Assembly: GCA_033063855.1 (NCBI GenBank)
Contig: CP093831.1
Span: 27,156,001 to 27,220,000 of the forward strand
Direction: 5' to 3'
Source: Smittia aterrima
Taxonomy: Eukaryota; Arthropoda; Insecta; Diptera; Chironomidae
Length of the DNA stretch: 64,000 nt
A program made the translations under genes and the position numbers. Shown one piece after another: positions 10,338-22,065 of the stretch. The notes below the pieces were generated by a model. It had not been told where the DNA came from. It made no database searches and was given only the letters and a program-made list of their open reading frames with translations. The number at the start of each line of letters is the position of its first letter. The first letter of the stretch is position 1.

Positions 10338-10553
10338 CCCAAATTGATTTTCAATTGAATTTCTTACGCTGACTCCATGGGTCAATCTTTGCTTGTCTCG
10401 ATAAGAATGACTTCGCCACAATGCCACAGTCGATATCAAAATGAGAGTGGAAATAATCGCAATTGTGATGATCAATTTAATATTTTTAAGGTTTTTAATC
10501 CGAAGAACCATGCTTTGTCCGTCTTCCGTGGTCCCTTGTTGAAATAAGTTCAT
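10293..10553 (-). CDS. Small single-pass membrane protein, unknown, copy 1
   Basis: The ATG at 10553 starts a frame of 86 codons with one strong membrane helix (IKLIITIAIISTLILISTVALW, about residues 26-47) after a short polar N-terminus, and a basic stretch SHSYRDKQR just after it. The last 15 or so codons run into the hairpin. In the second block the frame ends at ENQF-R exactly where a GTAAAAG donor begins. The true C-terminus may therefore be spliced to an exon not identified. No family was recognised. Confidence 0.45.
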   Translation of the reverse strand: MNLFQQGTTEDGQSMVLRIKNLKNIKLIITIAIISTLILISTVALWRSHSYRDKQRLTHGVSVRNSIENQFGVKDPPTDTYYCELP

Positions 10554-10584
10554 TTTTTAGCCAGTCGATAGAGAATGTGATAGG

Positions 10585-10830
10585 AAAAGGTAATTTTGAG
10601 GATTTTTTGTTAGCTCATCAGGTTCGGGAGTCAGCATGCTGACGAGATCTTGGTCCACCTTTGACCAGCGCCAAGTGAAACTTCGTTCCTTTTGGAGTTA
10701 GAGCTTTCATTAAACATTCTCGCGGGAAGAAGAAGAATCTGCAGCGATGTTTGCGTAAAATTTCCCTGTCAAATAAAACTGATAACGCAACGATTTATTT
10801 GTTTTTTAAGAACCAAAATAAATTTTATTT
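10585..10830. repeat. Inverted-repeat block, right side of the four-helix gene unit
   Basis: This is the partner of 8190-8470 in opposite orientation: GTTAGCTCATCAGGTTCGGGAGTC, the GGTCCACCTTTGACCAGCGCC segment and the TCTGCAGCGATGTTTGCG segment. Confidence 0.7.
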
Positions 10831-12677
10831 GTCTTATAATTTTGCTAACAAAACACGAAATTTAATAAAATGAGTGAAATGGAAGAGATCAAATTTCATA
10901 ATTTTCCGAAAAAGATCTTGCTGAAAATTTTCCAGGTCACCTGTGACCGGTCTTCCAAATTTTTTTGATTACTCTCGTGTCCAAAAAGTAACTTTTTTTG
11001 TTTCTTTTTTGTTTCCAAACAAAGTTTTGCAAAACTTTTTAAAAAAAATAATTAAATATCGATCTCAAAGAATTTAACAGTTTTTTATGTTTAAAAATGT
11101 TAGGACCGGCATCGAAAAATTTGATTTTAAAGATATACTTTCTACCTGAAAAGATTTTGATTTAGAGGAATGAATATCGATCATAGAAACTATGTTTAGC
11201 GAAATTTCTGTTCAAATACAAATCACTAAATAAGTTTTTAAAATATTAAACTTTTAATTTCATTCTTGTTTCAAAAAAAAATTCAATTACTCTCTTCCTT
11301 GTATTTTGGGAGAGCGAAATTGAAGTTCTCGAGCATTCTGGATAAAACACAGATCCAAAGAACGATATTATCCTCTTTAACGAGTTAATCGCCGTCAGCA
11401 AACTCAAGTTTTTAAGGATTTTTTCGTAGAAAAAACCTTATTGTGGCCACTTTGTCCGTCCGTCCGTCCGTTCGTCCCTCCGTCCGATGTTCTGTCAGCT
11501 CACAGCCGGACGGACAGACAAAAATTTATGGCAATTTAATGGCAGAAAAAGTTATGGCAACTTATGGCTCACAGACGGACGGTCGGACGGATAGACAGAC
11601 AGACGGACAGACTGACTTGGGATATTTATGGATAGTTGTTATGGAACATATGAAAATTTAATACCGAAAAGCGAAAAACGAAAAAATCCTTGTACCAGGT
11701 CGCCTGTGACCGGTCTTCTGAATTTTTTTGACTGCAATTGCGTCTAAAATTAACGGGCTAAAGTATCGCTCATGCTTGAAAAGACGTGAAGATCGAATTT
11801 CAATTTAGTTTTGGAAACTTTAAAAGATGTAAAAGCTGAGCGATCAAAGGAAAAGCTCTTTCTGTCTTCATAAATGATCTTCAACAGTTGCGTAGCATGC
11901 TCATCTTTCGCCGATACCTTTTCTAAAAGTTTTAACTGAAAATTATTTTTTCATCTTCATGAATTTTTCTTATCAACGTATTTAGTTTTTAGGGCTATGA
12001 ATGTGTTATTTCTTTAGTTGCATTCAGATGCCGTTGGACAATAGTCTTCGTCTTGGGCTACACCCATTGCGTTGATATTTCAGATAACAAATCCGAAAAA
12101 ATGAGAATTCAAGATTTAAAATGTTTTTTCTATTCCATACAAACAAAGAAAAGCCTTCGGGTTAGTATTATATTTCTGTTTCTTAATTTGTTCGTAAGAT
12201 TAAAGAATTTTTCTTAGAAAAATGGAAATCCAAAGAGGTCAACCCGTGTTTGCATGCAAAAAGATTTCACGGAAAAACTCAAAAGATAATCTTAATGTGT
12301 TGCAGATCGTGGCTAGCTGAATCTAAAATTTTCTAATTCACTAAATGCATTTATTTTATTTCAATTAATTGCAAGAAAAAAGCGCTTGAGAAAAGTTAGT
12401 GAAAGGATCTCTTGTAATAAAAATTTTAAAAATCGTTTTATCTCCTTTTTTGCATTTTATTTATGCTTATGCATTCCAATCTCTTGTTGACACAGTAATA
12501 TTTCTTTTTGATAAAAATAAATAAATTTTATTTAAAGAAATCCTTTATTGCTGAAAAATTAAAGTACAAGTTTATTGCTGATTTTTAACCTGTTGTAGTT
12601 TGTTATAATTTTTATTGTTTTATGAACAAATAATTCTCTCAAGACAATTACAAACTGATCCTTCCTCGTGCAATTAA
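10831..12677. mobile_element. Repeat-rich spacer with a foldback/MITE-type element
   Basis: No gene is convincing here. The part at 11414-11691 has perfect 14-base terminal inverted repeats (AAGGATTTTTTCGT and its complement), GGAC/GTCC-rich tetranucleotide runs on both flanks of its interior, and AACTTATGG-type repeats inside. A near-palindrome, CCAGGTCGCCTGTGACCGG, sits just outside at about 11695, and a second copy lies at about 10930. A related element with 17-base ends is inserted in a receptor intron at 34538-34818. The second block (24530-24760) has lost about 230 bases including the left end. Confidence 0.65.
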
Positions 12678-13566
12678 TTATTCTTCAATCAAAACATTTG
12701 AGCTGATCCAATCCGAAAATTCTTTCACTTCTGTGAAAATCGTGTAGGAGTTTATGTCACAACGTTTACGCTGGTTTAAAACAGTGGCTGAGGCAATTCC
12801 CTGGATGTACCAAACGTGGTTGTCAGGCACAAAGAATCCTTTACCTAAATATTTTTTCATGAAAGTTTTAATTCTAATTTATGAAAGTGTTTTTAATTAT
12901 TTCTACCTGCATCACCAGTGCATGGAATTGAGTTGACATCGCTCCACAAAAAGTTCTGTTGCTTGAAATTTTTTCAAAGAGATGATTTGCGAAACATATA
13001 TCTCTCGGAATTCGTTTAATGTCCATTTGCCGTGAAAGATCTTCAGAATAAGATTCGTTTGATTTTCCAAAACCAACAACGAAACCTTCCGCATTTTCAT
13101 TTTTAAGGAAGTTTTTACTCCAAAGACACACAGGCGATATATTATCAGAGAACTTTATTGAAGACGCGGATCGCAAGATTGCCACGCTTGCGTCGTATCG
13201 TTGTGAAAGAACGTTCCAGTCAGGATGAATCAAAATTTCGTTTGGGTAAAAGACTTCAACGCCTCTTTCATACGCCACCGATAAATTATATTTTCCAAGT
13301 AGTGCGACAATTTCGTGAGCTTTTTTGCTATATGTCTCGTCTTTCTGTTGAATGCAATGTGCGGCAGTTATCAAAGCTTTTTTTGATATAATTGTAGCTC
13401 CGCAGAAGTATCTTTGTGATGGAATGTAGATCAAACTTGCATGCCAAGGCCATTGACCGGGAATTGATTTTTCTCCATTGAACTTATTTTCATCTTTGCG
13501 TCCGCACTTGCTTTGAACTAATGACAAAGCAACCAGGAGAACAACCAAACACTTAAGAGACAACAT
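12678..13566 (-). pseudogene. Serine protease homologue, copy 1, frameshifted
   Basis: Exon 1 (12907-13566) encodes a signal peptide, then a chymotrypsin-fold domain with the TAAHC histidine and an Asp in RYDASVAIL. Relative to the copy at 26622-27517 it lacks 7 bases where that copy has CGAGSVVNS (near 12945). The reading frame shifts, and after splicing to exon 2 (12678-12844) it soon stops. Both exons still look intact in isolation, so the damage is recent. The product would lack the region that normally holds the catalytic serine. Confidence 0.8.
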
Positions 13567-14310
13567 TGCGACTGAACATTAAGAAAGCAAATTTAATTTA
13601 TATTAATCGATACAAAGTGGGAGCTATTAGGTGTTAGTTAATAGTTAATTATTGACAAAGCAAATTCAATATTATGAAATTTTTAGCCCATTCCATACAA
13701 CTAAAGATAGAACCGAAGACATATTGAAGACAAATTTGAAATTTATTTAAGAGAGTTTTCGGGTTTGTATTGGCGACTCAACGCTCACACTGCTCTCTCT
13801 AAAAATTAAACACAAAATTTCATTTCATTATTTGACCGTATGATTAAAGAATCTTTCTTAGAAACTCCAGAGGTCAACCCGTGCTTGCATGCAAGAAGAT
13901 TTTACGGATAATCAAGATAATCTTAATGTGTTGTTGCAGATTGTTGCTGATTGAATTTAAATTTTCCTGTTTACTAAATGCATTTTGATAAAATGATTTC
14001 ATTATGTTTGAATTAATTTTATTGAAAATCTTTAAACATAAATTGCTCAAAAGGAAATATCAATTCTAGGATTGGCAAGGTACTTCAGAGATTTCTACTT
14101 CAATGATTTCTTGTTTGAAAGTGACCGTCTGGTACCAAAGCTTCTGTTCAAATAATTTGGATGTTTGGCAGCCAATGTCGCTGTAAGCAGTTTTTAAATT
14201 ACGAATTCAATTGAAAGAAATTTTCCTTTCGAAACATCCTAGCTCCTTCCCTCCTGGTACCTCCCATACACCCCGAAAACTTAAAATAGCGTTAAGTTTC
14301 TTGATTTCAA
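13567..14310 (-). other. Spacer with a conserved cysteine-containing exon-like fragment
   Basis: Between about 14065 and 14190 the minus strand reads YSDIGCQTSKLFEQKLWYQ...EVPCQS and stops. The second block (28017-28140) keeps the same frame with two more cysteines and extends upstream through CLSLQKIANTFG. It has the look of the last exon of a secreted cysteine-rich protein, but no start or upstream exon was found. The rest of the stretch is AT-rich with no feature. Confidence 0.35.
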
Positions 14311-15463
14311 TTATGCTTTAGAAGGGCAAAGGTCTTCCGTCGAAACAGTCGGTAATTTCAGATTGCCGTCATTGCTGTAATTGCAAGTGAAGATCTTCCA
14401 AACTTCTTCCCGGGTCGCGAAAATAATAAAGACCGCGAATGCAGAGTAGCAATTGATTGCGTTGTAAAAGAGTAAATAATTTTCTGATCCATCATCAACT
14501 GCGTAGCTACTCGCCGCCAAGATCTTGGCGAAAAGAACGTTCATCATCAATCTAAAATCATTAGAAATGTATTTTAAGATCCAGGTTAGAAATTATTGAA
14601 ATCGAATCTTACCTGGCGTACTGTATTTCGAACCAACTGTGATTATTGTAGCGTCTTATAATTTTAAAAGCCTCAATGCAGAAAACGATTTGAGAAAACG
14701 CATTTATGAATACTATTCCGTTAAAGATCTGATCGAAAGGGACGTATGCATTGAATGGCAAGATTGCGACCACTCCGCCAACTATTCCAAAAACGTACGC
14801 ACAATAAAACCGAAAATAGCGATCGGGTGTTGCTTGAACCTTCCTTTAAATAAAATTTATCTTCTGAAATTGTTAATTAATTATTATTGTTTTTTCTTTT
14901 TACCGCGTGTTTTGCCAAATATCGAAGAGCGACACAGTAAACCACAACAAGGTGCTCAGGATGCAAATTTTCAATGAACAGTCCGAAATTCTGTCGTCCA
15001 ATTTGAAGAGCATTGTCGACGAAAGAGAAACGAATATAAACATCGATGACAACGTCAAACAAAATTCAATCTTCGCAGTAAGAGTCACGGTAAGTTTTCT
15101 CATGAAAATAGGGGTCAAAGCTGTGATCGTCATCAGAAGAACAGAAGAGACGAAAACTGTAAACAAGTCGAATTCTTAATGTAAAGAAAATTTAAATTAA
15201 TTTCTAGACTTACAGAAGTATTCAAAAACAATTCGATATAAACGTTGATTTCCGGTAAATTCGACGATGTTCTTTTGGCAAGGACTCACGTCCTTGATCT
15301 CGTCGAGGTCTATATCCCCTTCTTTCGAGAATGAAACTTTCACCTCCAGCAAACGACAACCTTCTTCTTTTTTGAACCCAAGATTAAAGTTTAAAAATAA
15401 TATCAGCACTAAGTAACCGATCGCGATGGTTACGATTGACACAATTTGTTTTTTGCTGAACAT
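14311..15463 (-). CDS. Methuselah-like short receptor, copy B
   Basis: Four exons: 15214-15463, 14904-15156, 14613-14843 and 14311-14551. Phases 1, 2, 2 fit and give 324 residues. After an N-terminal hydrophobic anchor (about residues 10-30) comes a short outer segment of about 50 residues. Seven helices follow: FVSSVLLMTITAL; KIEFCLTLSSMFIFVSLSS; ILSTLLWFTVSLFDIW; RYFRFYCAYVFGIVGG; a fifth in exon 3; a sixth at the start of exon 4; and INCYSAFAVFIIFATRE. The W-T-V-x-x-FDIW end of helix 3, the RYFxFY start of helix 4 and the helix 7 pattern are those of Methuselah-type secretin-like GPCRs. The usual ectodomain of about 200 residues is absent. Intron 3 uses GTAAG here, unlike most other copies. 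Confidence 0.75.
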
Positions 15464-16226
15464 TTTCACACGACTTATTTGAAGCAATTTGTAGCACGAA
15501 CTGATCAAATTTTATTTTGAACATTTTTATTCATGAATTCTCTAAAAGAATTCGCGAGAGATCTCTCTATTCTCTCAAAAACATTTATTACTATTGAAAC
15601 TTTTCACTTTTTATCGCTTTATGTCCATCAGATTTTTAGACAATTTAAGTTTGTTTGTGCAATTCGGCTGTTTTGTTTGAAGCCATCATGGATTTTAAAG
15701 AAACTGGAGGAATTAAACTTTACAATGTGCTTCGAGATAAAAAATACAAAAGAATTTATCAACAAAATTAAAACTGAACAATTTGGCAGTGTGGAGGCGC
15801 GGAACGTAGGTGCGACTTTATTTTGGTGCTTCGCACCTTGAAAACCAAACTTCTTCTCGGGTAATTAGAAAAAAATTTGAAAGGAAATTATTAAACGTAA
15901 AAAAATGTAATTTGATTTAAAATGATGACTGAATTATTTTTTATTTTTTCTAAAATGCTTTTTTTCTGTATCACTGATTTCAATTCGTGCTTCTCATCAT
16001 TTCGGCTCTCTCATCATTTTCTCTTTCGATCGAAAAGCTCCAGAAAGTCGACTGCAGAGATGAAATATCAGAATTGGTTTCATTGTCGAACTTGTTTGCT
16101 CATTTCGCATTCTATTTTTGCTAAGGTAAGACACTTGCTCTAGAAGTTTCCAAAAATACTTTTATTCATTTCGATTTTATTTTATATCTAAATAAAGATT
16201 AATTTTGTTTTTAGATAAAGATTATC
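15464..16226 (+). promoter_or_regulatory. Spacer with probable 5' untranslated intron of the F-box gene
   Basis: A TCAGTTCG initiator for copy B lies on the minus strand near 15505-15498. On the plus strand a donor (CTAAG then GTAAGACAC, about 16127) and an acceptor (TTTTTAG at about 16214) bracket an intron of about 88 bases ending 12 bases before the F-box ATG at 16227. The frame at 15533-15841 shows no family features and is not called. Confidence 0.4.
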
Positions 16227-17570
16227 ATGGAAGAAATTGCAACAATGAGCGCAACTGAGAAGGTATCATTGAAGCGAAACATTTCCAACGCTTATCCATC
16301 CGCAGAGATCAAGCCATTCGAGGAAATGACAGCAGAAGCAATAGAGGTTTCAAATGAAGAGCCTGAGAAGAAAATCATCAAATTATCTGAGATGAGTGCC
16401 AATAACTGGGATCCTTTGGCATACTTTTCTCGTTTCCTTGACGTTCCTGAGATGATTCTTAATCATTTAAATGGCAAAGATTTGATAAAAGTTTCCGAAG
16501 TCAGTCCAAGTTGGTACAACTACATCGCATCGTCGAGTGATCTCATGAAAAACATTATAATTGTTTTCAACGAAAATCGTGTATTGCAACAGGAAGATTA
16601 CGATTTGATAAGGAACAGCTCGAGAAAATATCAAAACATTGAAGTCCGAAGAAGCATCAATTCAAAAGAAACCAGGTCTCAGATTAACGATTCTGACTTC
16701 ATCACCAATTCGGAGCTTGATTTTTTTCTGAGTAAAGCTCGTGCCTGGAAAAGCGTTTCAATCGATGAAGCATGTTTTAGAAGCAAACTCGATTTGTGGG
16801 AATTTCTCTCATCAATCGAATCATCAGTTGAAAGCTTTTCTATCCGTGATAGAATCCGGTATGGAAACGTATTTCATGTTGATGAACCGACATATAATTT
16901 TGAAACATTTGATTCTAAATTTGAATCTTTCAAACCTTTATTTTTCCCAAAATTAAAACATTTTAAAGTGTATTTTCGTAGGTTTTCCCGAATGGGGGAA
17001 ACTTATACAAAACTTTTGCTAAGCTCTGTAGCAATCGAAAAATTTGAATTAGAAGCTGAGGGTAAACTTATTAATGACAGATTTGTATTTATGGATTGGT
17101 TCGAAAAACGATTTCAATTCAAGCTCAAAAGTCTGATAACACGTCAACGTTATAACACCAACAATTTGATCATTGTACTTCTTAAAGCACAATTCGATTA
17201 TCTCGAAGAGTTGAAGATAGATTTTAACTACGTAGGATTATTCGATGATATCATGAAAATGCCAAAACTCAATAGTCTCGATATCGATTATGAAATAAGT
17301 TTTTCCGAAAACGAGATTCCCACGAAAATATCATCATCGATCACTGATCTGAAGCTGAGACATTCAAGCAACAATGACACCATTAAATTTTTACTTAGAT
17401 CAATGCCGAACGTAAAAAGAATCAGTTTCTACGTTTTCCCTGACATATTCATTAAAGAAATCTTTAAAGTTTTAATAAGAATGGAAAGAAAAGTAAAAGA
17501 ATTTAAAGTTGGCAGCTGGATAAATGTCGACAGAAAGGAATTAGAAAATATTTTGATAAAGTATTATTGA
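16227..17570 (+). CDS. F-box protein with degenerate LRR-like region
   Basis: A single coding exon of 447 residues. The first 55 residues are polar and acidic. An F-box-like segment follows (DVPEMILNHLNGKDLIKVSEVSPSWYNYI, about residues 70-105): Pro-Glu-hydrophobic start, a Leu-rich second helix and a conserved Trp. The remainder has irregular leucine/phenylalanine repeats such as FPKLKHFKVYF and MPKLNSLDIDY, which fit a variable LRR-type substrate-binding region. F-box proteins join SKP1-CUL1 ubiquitin ligases; the target is unknown. It lies between the two duplicated blocks and has no second copy here. It is the only plus-strand gene before 55 kb. Confidence 0.75.
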   Translation: MEEIATMSATEKVSLKRNISNAYPSAEIKPFEEMTAEAIEVSNEEPEKKIIKLSEMSANNWDPLAYFSRFLDVPEMILNHLNGKDLIKVSEVSPSWYNYIASSSDLMKNIIIVFNENRVLQQEDYDLIRNSSRKYQNIEVRRSINSKETRSQINDSDFITNSELDFFLSKARAWKSVSIDEACFRSKLDLWEFLSSIESSVESFSIRDRIRYGNVFHVDEPTYNFETFDSKFESFKPLFFPKLKHFKVYFRRFSRMGETYTKLLLSSVAIEKFELEAEGKLINDRFVFMDWFEKRFQFKLKSLITRQRYNTNNLIIVLLKAQFDYLEELKIDFNYVGLFDDIMKMPKLNSLDIDYEISFSENEIPTKISSSITDLKLRHSSNNDTIKFLLRSMPNVKRISFYVFPDIFIKEIFKVLIRMERKVKEFKVGSWINVDRKELENILIKYY

Positions 17571-17982
17571 AAGTTTTTTTAAAATAATGTTAATTTTTTT
17601 TTTTATGTGTTTTCGTTTTTGTGATTTTCTAAGAAAACGACAAGAAGAGCGAAACAATCTCAATAAAATCTTATCAGCATTTTGTGAAATTCATAATATT
17701 TTATTCAATTTCCTGTTGACGGTGGAGGCTACGACAAATAAATAAAAGACGTGATCATGAAATAACAAAATCTTAGAATTCTTGACCTCAATTGTTTTCT
17801 GGATTTTCCAAAGATTAAAGGTTCAAATTACTTCACAGATATCGAGGAAAAGGATTAGGAGATATTATCGATTATCGAGAATAATAATTGTCTTGTTGAT
17901 GATTTTAAATAAAATTTTTATTTTGCTAATTTTGCTTGCAGTCCTTTAAAATTTTATGGAATGATTTCAAATCGATTTATTT
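17571..17982. other. Intergenic spacer
   Basis: This is AT-rich sequence between the convergent ends of the F-box gene and the kinase-less receptor gene. Nothing coding or repeated was recognised. Polyadenylation-type AATAAA sites are present near 17660 (plus strand). Confidence 0.4.
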
Positions 17983-20720
17983 TCAATTGCTGAGACAGTA
18001 AAATGATTTTTCTTTAAAATTTGCTGGAGCTTCGCACAGCAGTTCTTGTTGATTCTTTAGAATTCCCTCGTTCAAATTGTCAACGTTTTTTAATTCAATT
18101 TTAAATCGGTTTTCAGGTTTGCAAGCAATTGTGTTTTTGTTTCGAAGTAATCGAAAACGTTTGATCAGCAAGAGAACTAGCAGAGTCAAGACAAATGATG
18201 AAATTATCCAATAAATCAAATAACTTGATTTATTTTCAAAATAGATCGGCCCGCTAGGTGTCCCATATCCAGCTAACGATCGAACTACAACCGTAAATTT
18301 ATATTTTCCTGGAGGCAATTTATCAAATATTATTTTTGCCCCGTCTTCAATAAACTGCTTGTAACTAATGCACTGCATTTTGGATTGATTGGATCCAACA
18401 GTTTCAAAGTGAACGGTGAAAGTAAGAACAAGTCCGTTTGGACGTCTTGGACTGTCCCACTTCAATTCAATTGAATTTTTGTTAACAACTTTTCCAATTA
18501 AATTTTCGATTTGATCAGCTTCGTTGTTTGCAGATGTTTTAACCGAGAATATCGTTGGAGACGTACAATAAGTGCGATTGTAACATCCTCGGATGGACAC
18601 GAAGTAGTTCGCGAAATGTTCGACATCAAGAAAAGTGTAGCTCGTTGCTCTAGCTTGAACCTCTTTGTAAATATATTCTCGGCCAATTGATTCTTTGCTT
18701 TTTTGTGTATTACTTCGTTTAATGATAAACTCATTTTCAAGGAATGTTTTGATATCTCTTCTCATTCCAATAAAGTTGCTTACTTGAAGTATTTGATCGT
18801 CATTCGAATTATTATTTGACAAGAGGCAATATTCTCGTTCGTAATATTCCTGGTTCGGCGAAATGCGAAAAGCCCTTATTTGATATTCAGAGAATGCAGA
18901 TAAAAATTTGAATCGGCCGTTCTTTAGCTGATTGTTGTTAATGAATTCTGGATCATTTTCCTCTATTCCCCAATGAAACGTCTAAAAAGAAATCTCCGGT
19001 AAAATTAATTAATAAACAAAATAGATTACTTACGGTACTCGAAGAAGTTGTTAAATTATGAATTATTTTGAATGGTTCCCCAGAAGTTTTAAAATATTTT
19101 GTTAGTCCAATTAGATCTTGCGAATTACCATCAAACATTTGATAAACGTAACTCGTGTTGACTTCGAGGCCATAGATTATCTGTTTACCATTTTTAGTAT
19201 CTTCGATTAGTCTGAGAATTGAGAATGAAAATTATGCTTCAAGCTCTTTAGTTTAGTTAGTAAAAAGTTTACTTAGCATTTTTCGTGAGGCAAAAGCTTT
19301 TTTGAATTTCCGTAAATTCTTTTTCTTGCCAAATTTTGTACATTAAATTAGTTGGCAGTTTCTTTGCCGAATTCCATTCTATCGTAGCAACGTAAGTACT
19401 TGGAACGATCGATAGATTCACTACAATTTCCTGGCAATTTTCGCTGTCACATAATTTCCGATTTCCGTTGAGTTTTCTTGCGCCTCGATCGATCGAAACA
19501 TTCTGACACGCGAGCCAAATTTGTCGCAAATTTTTATTATTTTCCAGAATCAAAGAAAATTTATTTGATTCCAGCTCAACACCTCGAATTCTTTTCAATT
19601 TTTTTAAAAATCCCAAATCTCTTATTTTCGTTCCAGAAATTTTCAGATATTTGTGAATCACCTCGATGCTTGAAAATGTTTTCGACAGAGTTTCTAAATT
19701 TGCGTTGTCACAAACATCGAGCGACAAATCGATTTCCACAAAACCTTTAACTATCTGACATCCACTGTGCTGCCAATATTCATTGTTCACCATGATATTA
19801 TTACAAATTTGTTTTCTTTTGAAGTCAGCGCATGTGAAATTTGAGTTCGATTCGTCTAATTTTAAGGTTTCGAAATCGGCTGGACATAAATTAATGCACT
19901 TTCCATTTTGGATAGTCGTTAGTATCTGATTCTTTTCAGACGTTTTATTGACGCACTCTTCCTGACTAACACAAAATCTTTCTTCAAACTAAAAAATTGA
20001 AAAATAATAAAAATAATTAGGCGTTCAATTAAATCTCACCGAAAGAGTATTTTCAGGGCATTCTTGAATGCAACTGCCATTGTACGAGACATTTCGGCAG
20101 AAGTCACAATCGTTTGGATCAGTTGAACATCCTCCAAAGCATTCTGAAGAGCAGCAAGTGCCGTTAAGCCCACACACTCCAGAAAGACAAGAAGGATCAC
20201 AAATCACTTGAGAAACTTTCTCGTTCCAACAGAATTCAGCATTTTGGCAGCTAGGACAGTTCTCATTGTTTTCAGTCTACGAGAGATTCAAAAATTATGT
20301 AAAATGAATGACAATATATGATCTAGCAGCTTACCATGAATACCGCATCGTTTTTAAGCGCATTCCAGTTGATTGTGTTAAGGAAACATCTTTAGTACTC
20401 CTCGAATTTCTCGCAGATTTAAAAAACTGATATTGGTCTCATTGTTACGTATAACTTTTCTTTTTGGAAGTAACAATTGATCTTAGTTGAATCGAACCAT
20501 TGACAATATCACATTCGTCTAATTTTCTCTCTTTTACGGCATCCCAAAGATCACTCCAAGTCATGTCATGGAAGAGCACGCCTTTACAAACTAACAAAAT
20601 ATTTATTCAGTTTTAAGAAACATTTTGTTTAATTTATTTACCTTTTGCATGAAGTGATGAACTCATAGATTCACAACTAATTACAAACAAGAGAACTATC
20701 AATTTCACTTTTATTTCCAT
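17983..20720 (-). CDS. Insulin-receptor-like gene lacking its kinase domain
   Basis: Exons (minus): 20642-20720 signal peptide; 20335-20590 L1; 20040-20276 cysteine-rich; 19273-19988 end of cysteine-rich, L2 and start of fibronectin; 19034-19211 fibronectin; 17983-18981 fibronectin, membrane helix and tail. From 20276 down the four exons join in phase into 709 residues without a stop. The cysteine-rich part (CPSC...CCSSEC...C...CRN) and the SYLIYWIISSFVLTLLVLLL helix are clear. After the helix the tail is only about 60 residues: IELKNVDNLNEGILKNQQ joins directly to ELLCEAPANFKEKSFYCLSN, which in relatives follows the kinase. The whole catalytic domain is gone. Exon 2 has an in-frame stop after KKKSYT and most of L1 is missing, though its end still reads CFLNTINWNALKNDAVFM. 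It is either a decoy-type receptor with an altered 5' end or a gene early in decay. Confidence 0.75.
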
Positions 20721-22065
20721 TTTACGAAAACGTTTGCAATTCTATCCTCCTCAAGTATTTTTCTGTATTTGACTACTATGTTCATTTCTATCGGAGAGAC
20801 TTTGTTTTGCTTGACATAATTCTTTACGATAACGATTTTGACCAGTGTGGAGGTGATGTGTCGTAATTCGACTATCTTCTTCGGGATTCTCTTCTTCACT
20901 TTGTAAGTATTTGGGCACTGAAACAATCAACTTTGTACTGAAAACATACAGAGAATAAAAGCTCCGGCGTACACACAAGAGAAAGAAAAATTTCACTGTG
21001 TGATCTTCACAAATATTCTTCTCTTCTTCCACTCGAGTCAAATATGTATTTTCTTTGATGCAAAAGCTTCGTGATTTAAAACTTCGAGGCTGATCGGATG
21101 GCGATCAGTTCGGCTTTTCGACGCATACTTATATAAGTCGAGGTGTTGAAATGTGTGAGAGTGCATTTGATGATTCACAAAAGGAAACAATTTTATTTGA
21201 TTTCCAACAAGAAAGACTCCGTTTCGTTATTCATCCTTTAGGATCATAGAGATTGGAAGATCATTTCATTTGTATTAAGGAAGAATAAAATAGAAAACAG
21301 AAAATTAGTCAATATTTTAAGGTCTTTTTTTATAAAACCGAAATGCTTAAACATTCTCGCAAAAGGAAGAATCTGCAGCAATATTTGAGTAGCATTTCCC
21401 TGTAAAATTAAGCTGATAAGTAAACTGAATATTTTTTTTTCTAAGAAATAAAATTCACTCACTTTTTTAAATTTAATATTTTGGTTCTTAGAAAACAAAT
21501 AAACCGTTGCGTTATCAGTTTTATTTGAGAGATCATTACGCAAACATCGCTGCAGATTTTTCTTCTTCCCGCGAGAATGATAAATGGAAGCTCTAACTCC
21601 AAAAGGATCGAAGTTTCACTTGGCGCTGGTCAAAGGTGGACCAAGATCTTGTCAGCTATAAGATCCATGCACTCAATTCAACATGCTGACTCTCGAACCT
21701 GATGAGCTAACAAAAAATCTTCAAAATTAACTTTTCCTATTGAGACTATCGCATTAGCGATTTATTTCAACAACGGACCATGGACAAAGCGACCATGATA
21801 GGGTCTTGCATCCCTCGGATTGAAAAACCTAAAAAGCAAGTAGCTCGCCTTAATTGATTTGAAGAATTGGGGGTCTAAAATTTTAATTTTTAGTGCGTGA
21901 ACGACACTGAGTTTATTTTTTCGCTTTTAGTATCGCTAATGTCGAACGGGACAGAATGAATGCATGACAGTTTCAGATCAAGACAATTTTTATAATTATC
22001 ATTTCGCAATTATTTTGGAAATTGTGTTTCTTTTATTCTTCATGAAGTTTAATGGATTAAAGTTT
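20721..22065 (-). promoter_or_regulatory. Promoter/leader of the kinase-less receptor and inverted-repeat block
   Basis: This is the counterpart of 7411-8771. A TATATAAG box lies at about 21137-21130 on the minus strand, with a leader running to the ATG at 20720. The inverted-repeat segment at 21480-21740 pairs with 23880-24110. No protein-coding frame is conserved between the two copies in this stretch. Confidence 0.45.

Noticed and set aside
11443..11661. 72-codon frame rich in SVRPSVRPS and TDGRTDRQTDGQTD repeats
   Set aside because: It is a translation of GTCC/GGAC tetranucleotide runs in a foldback element.
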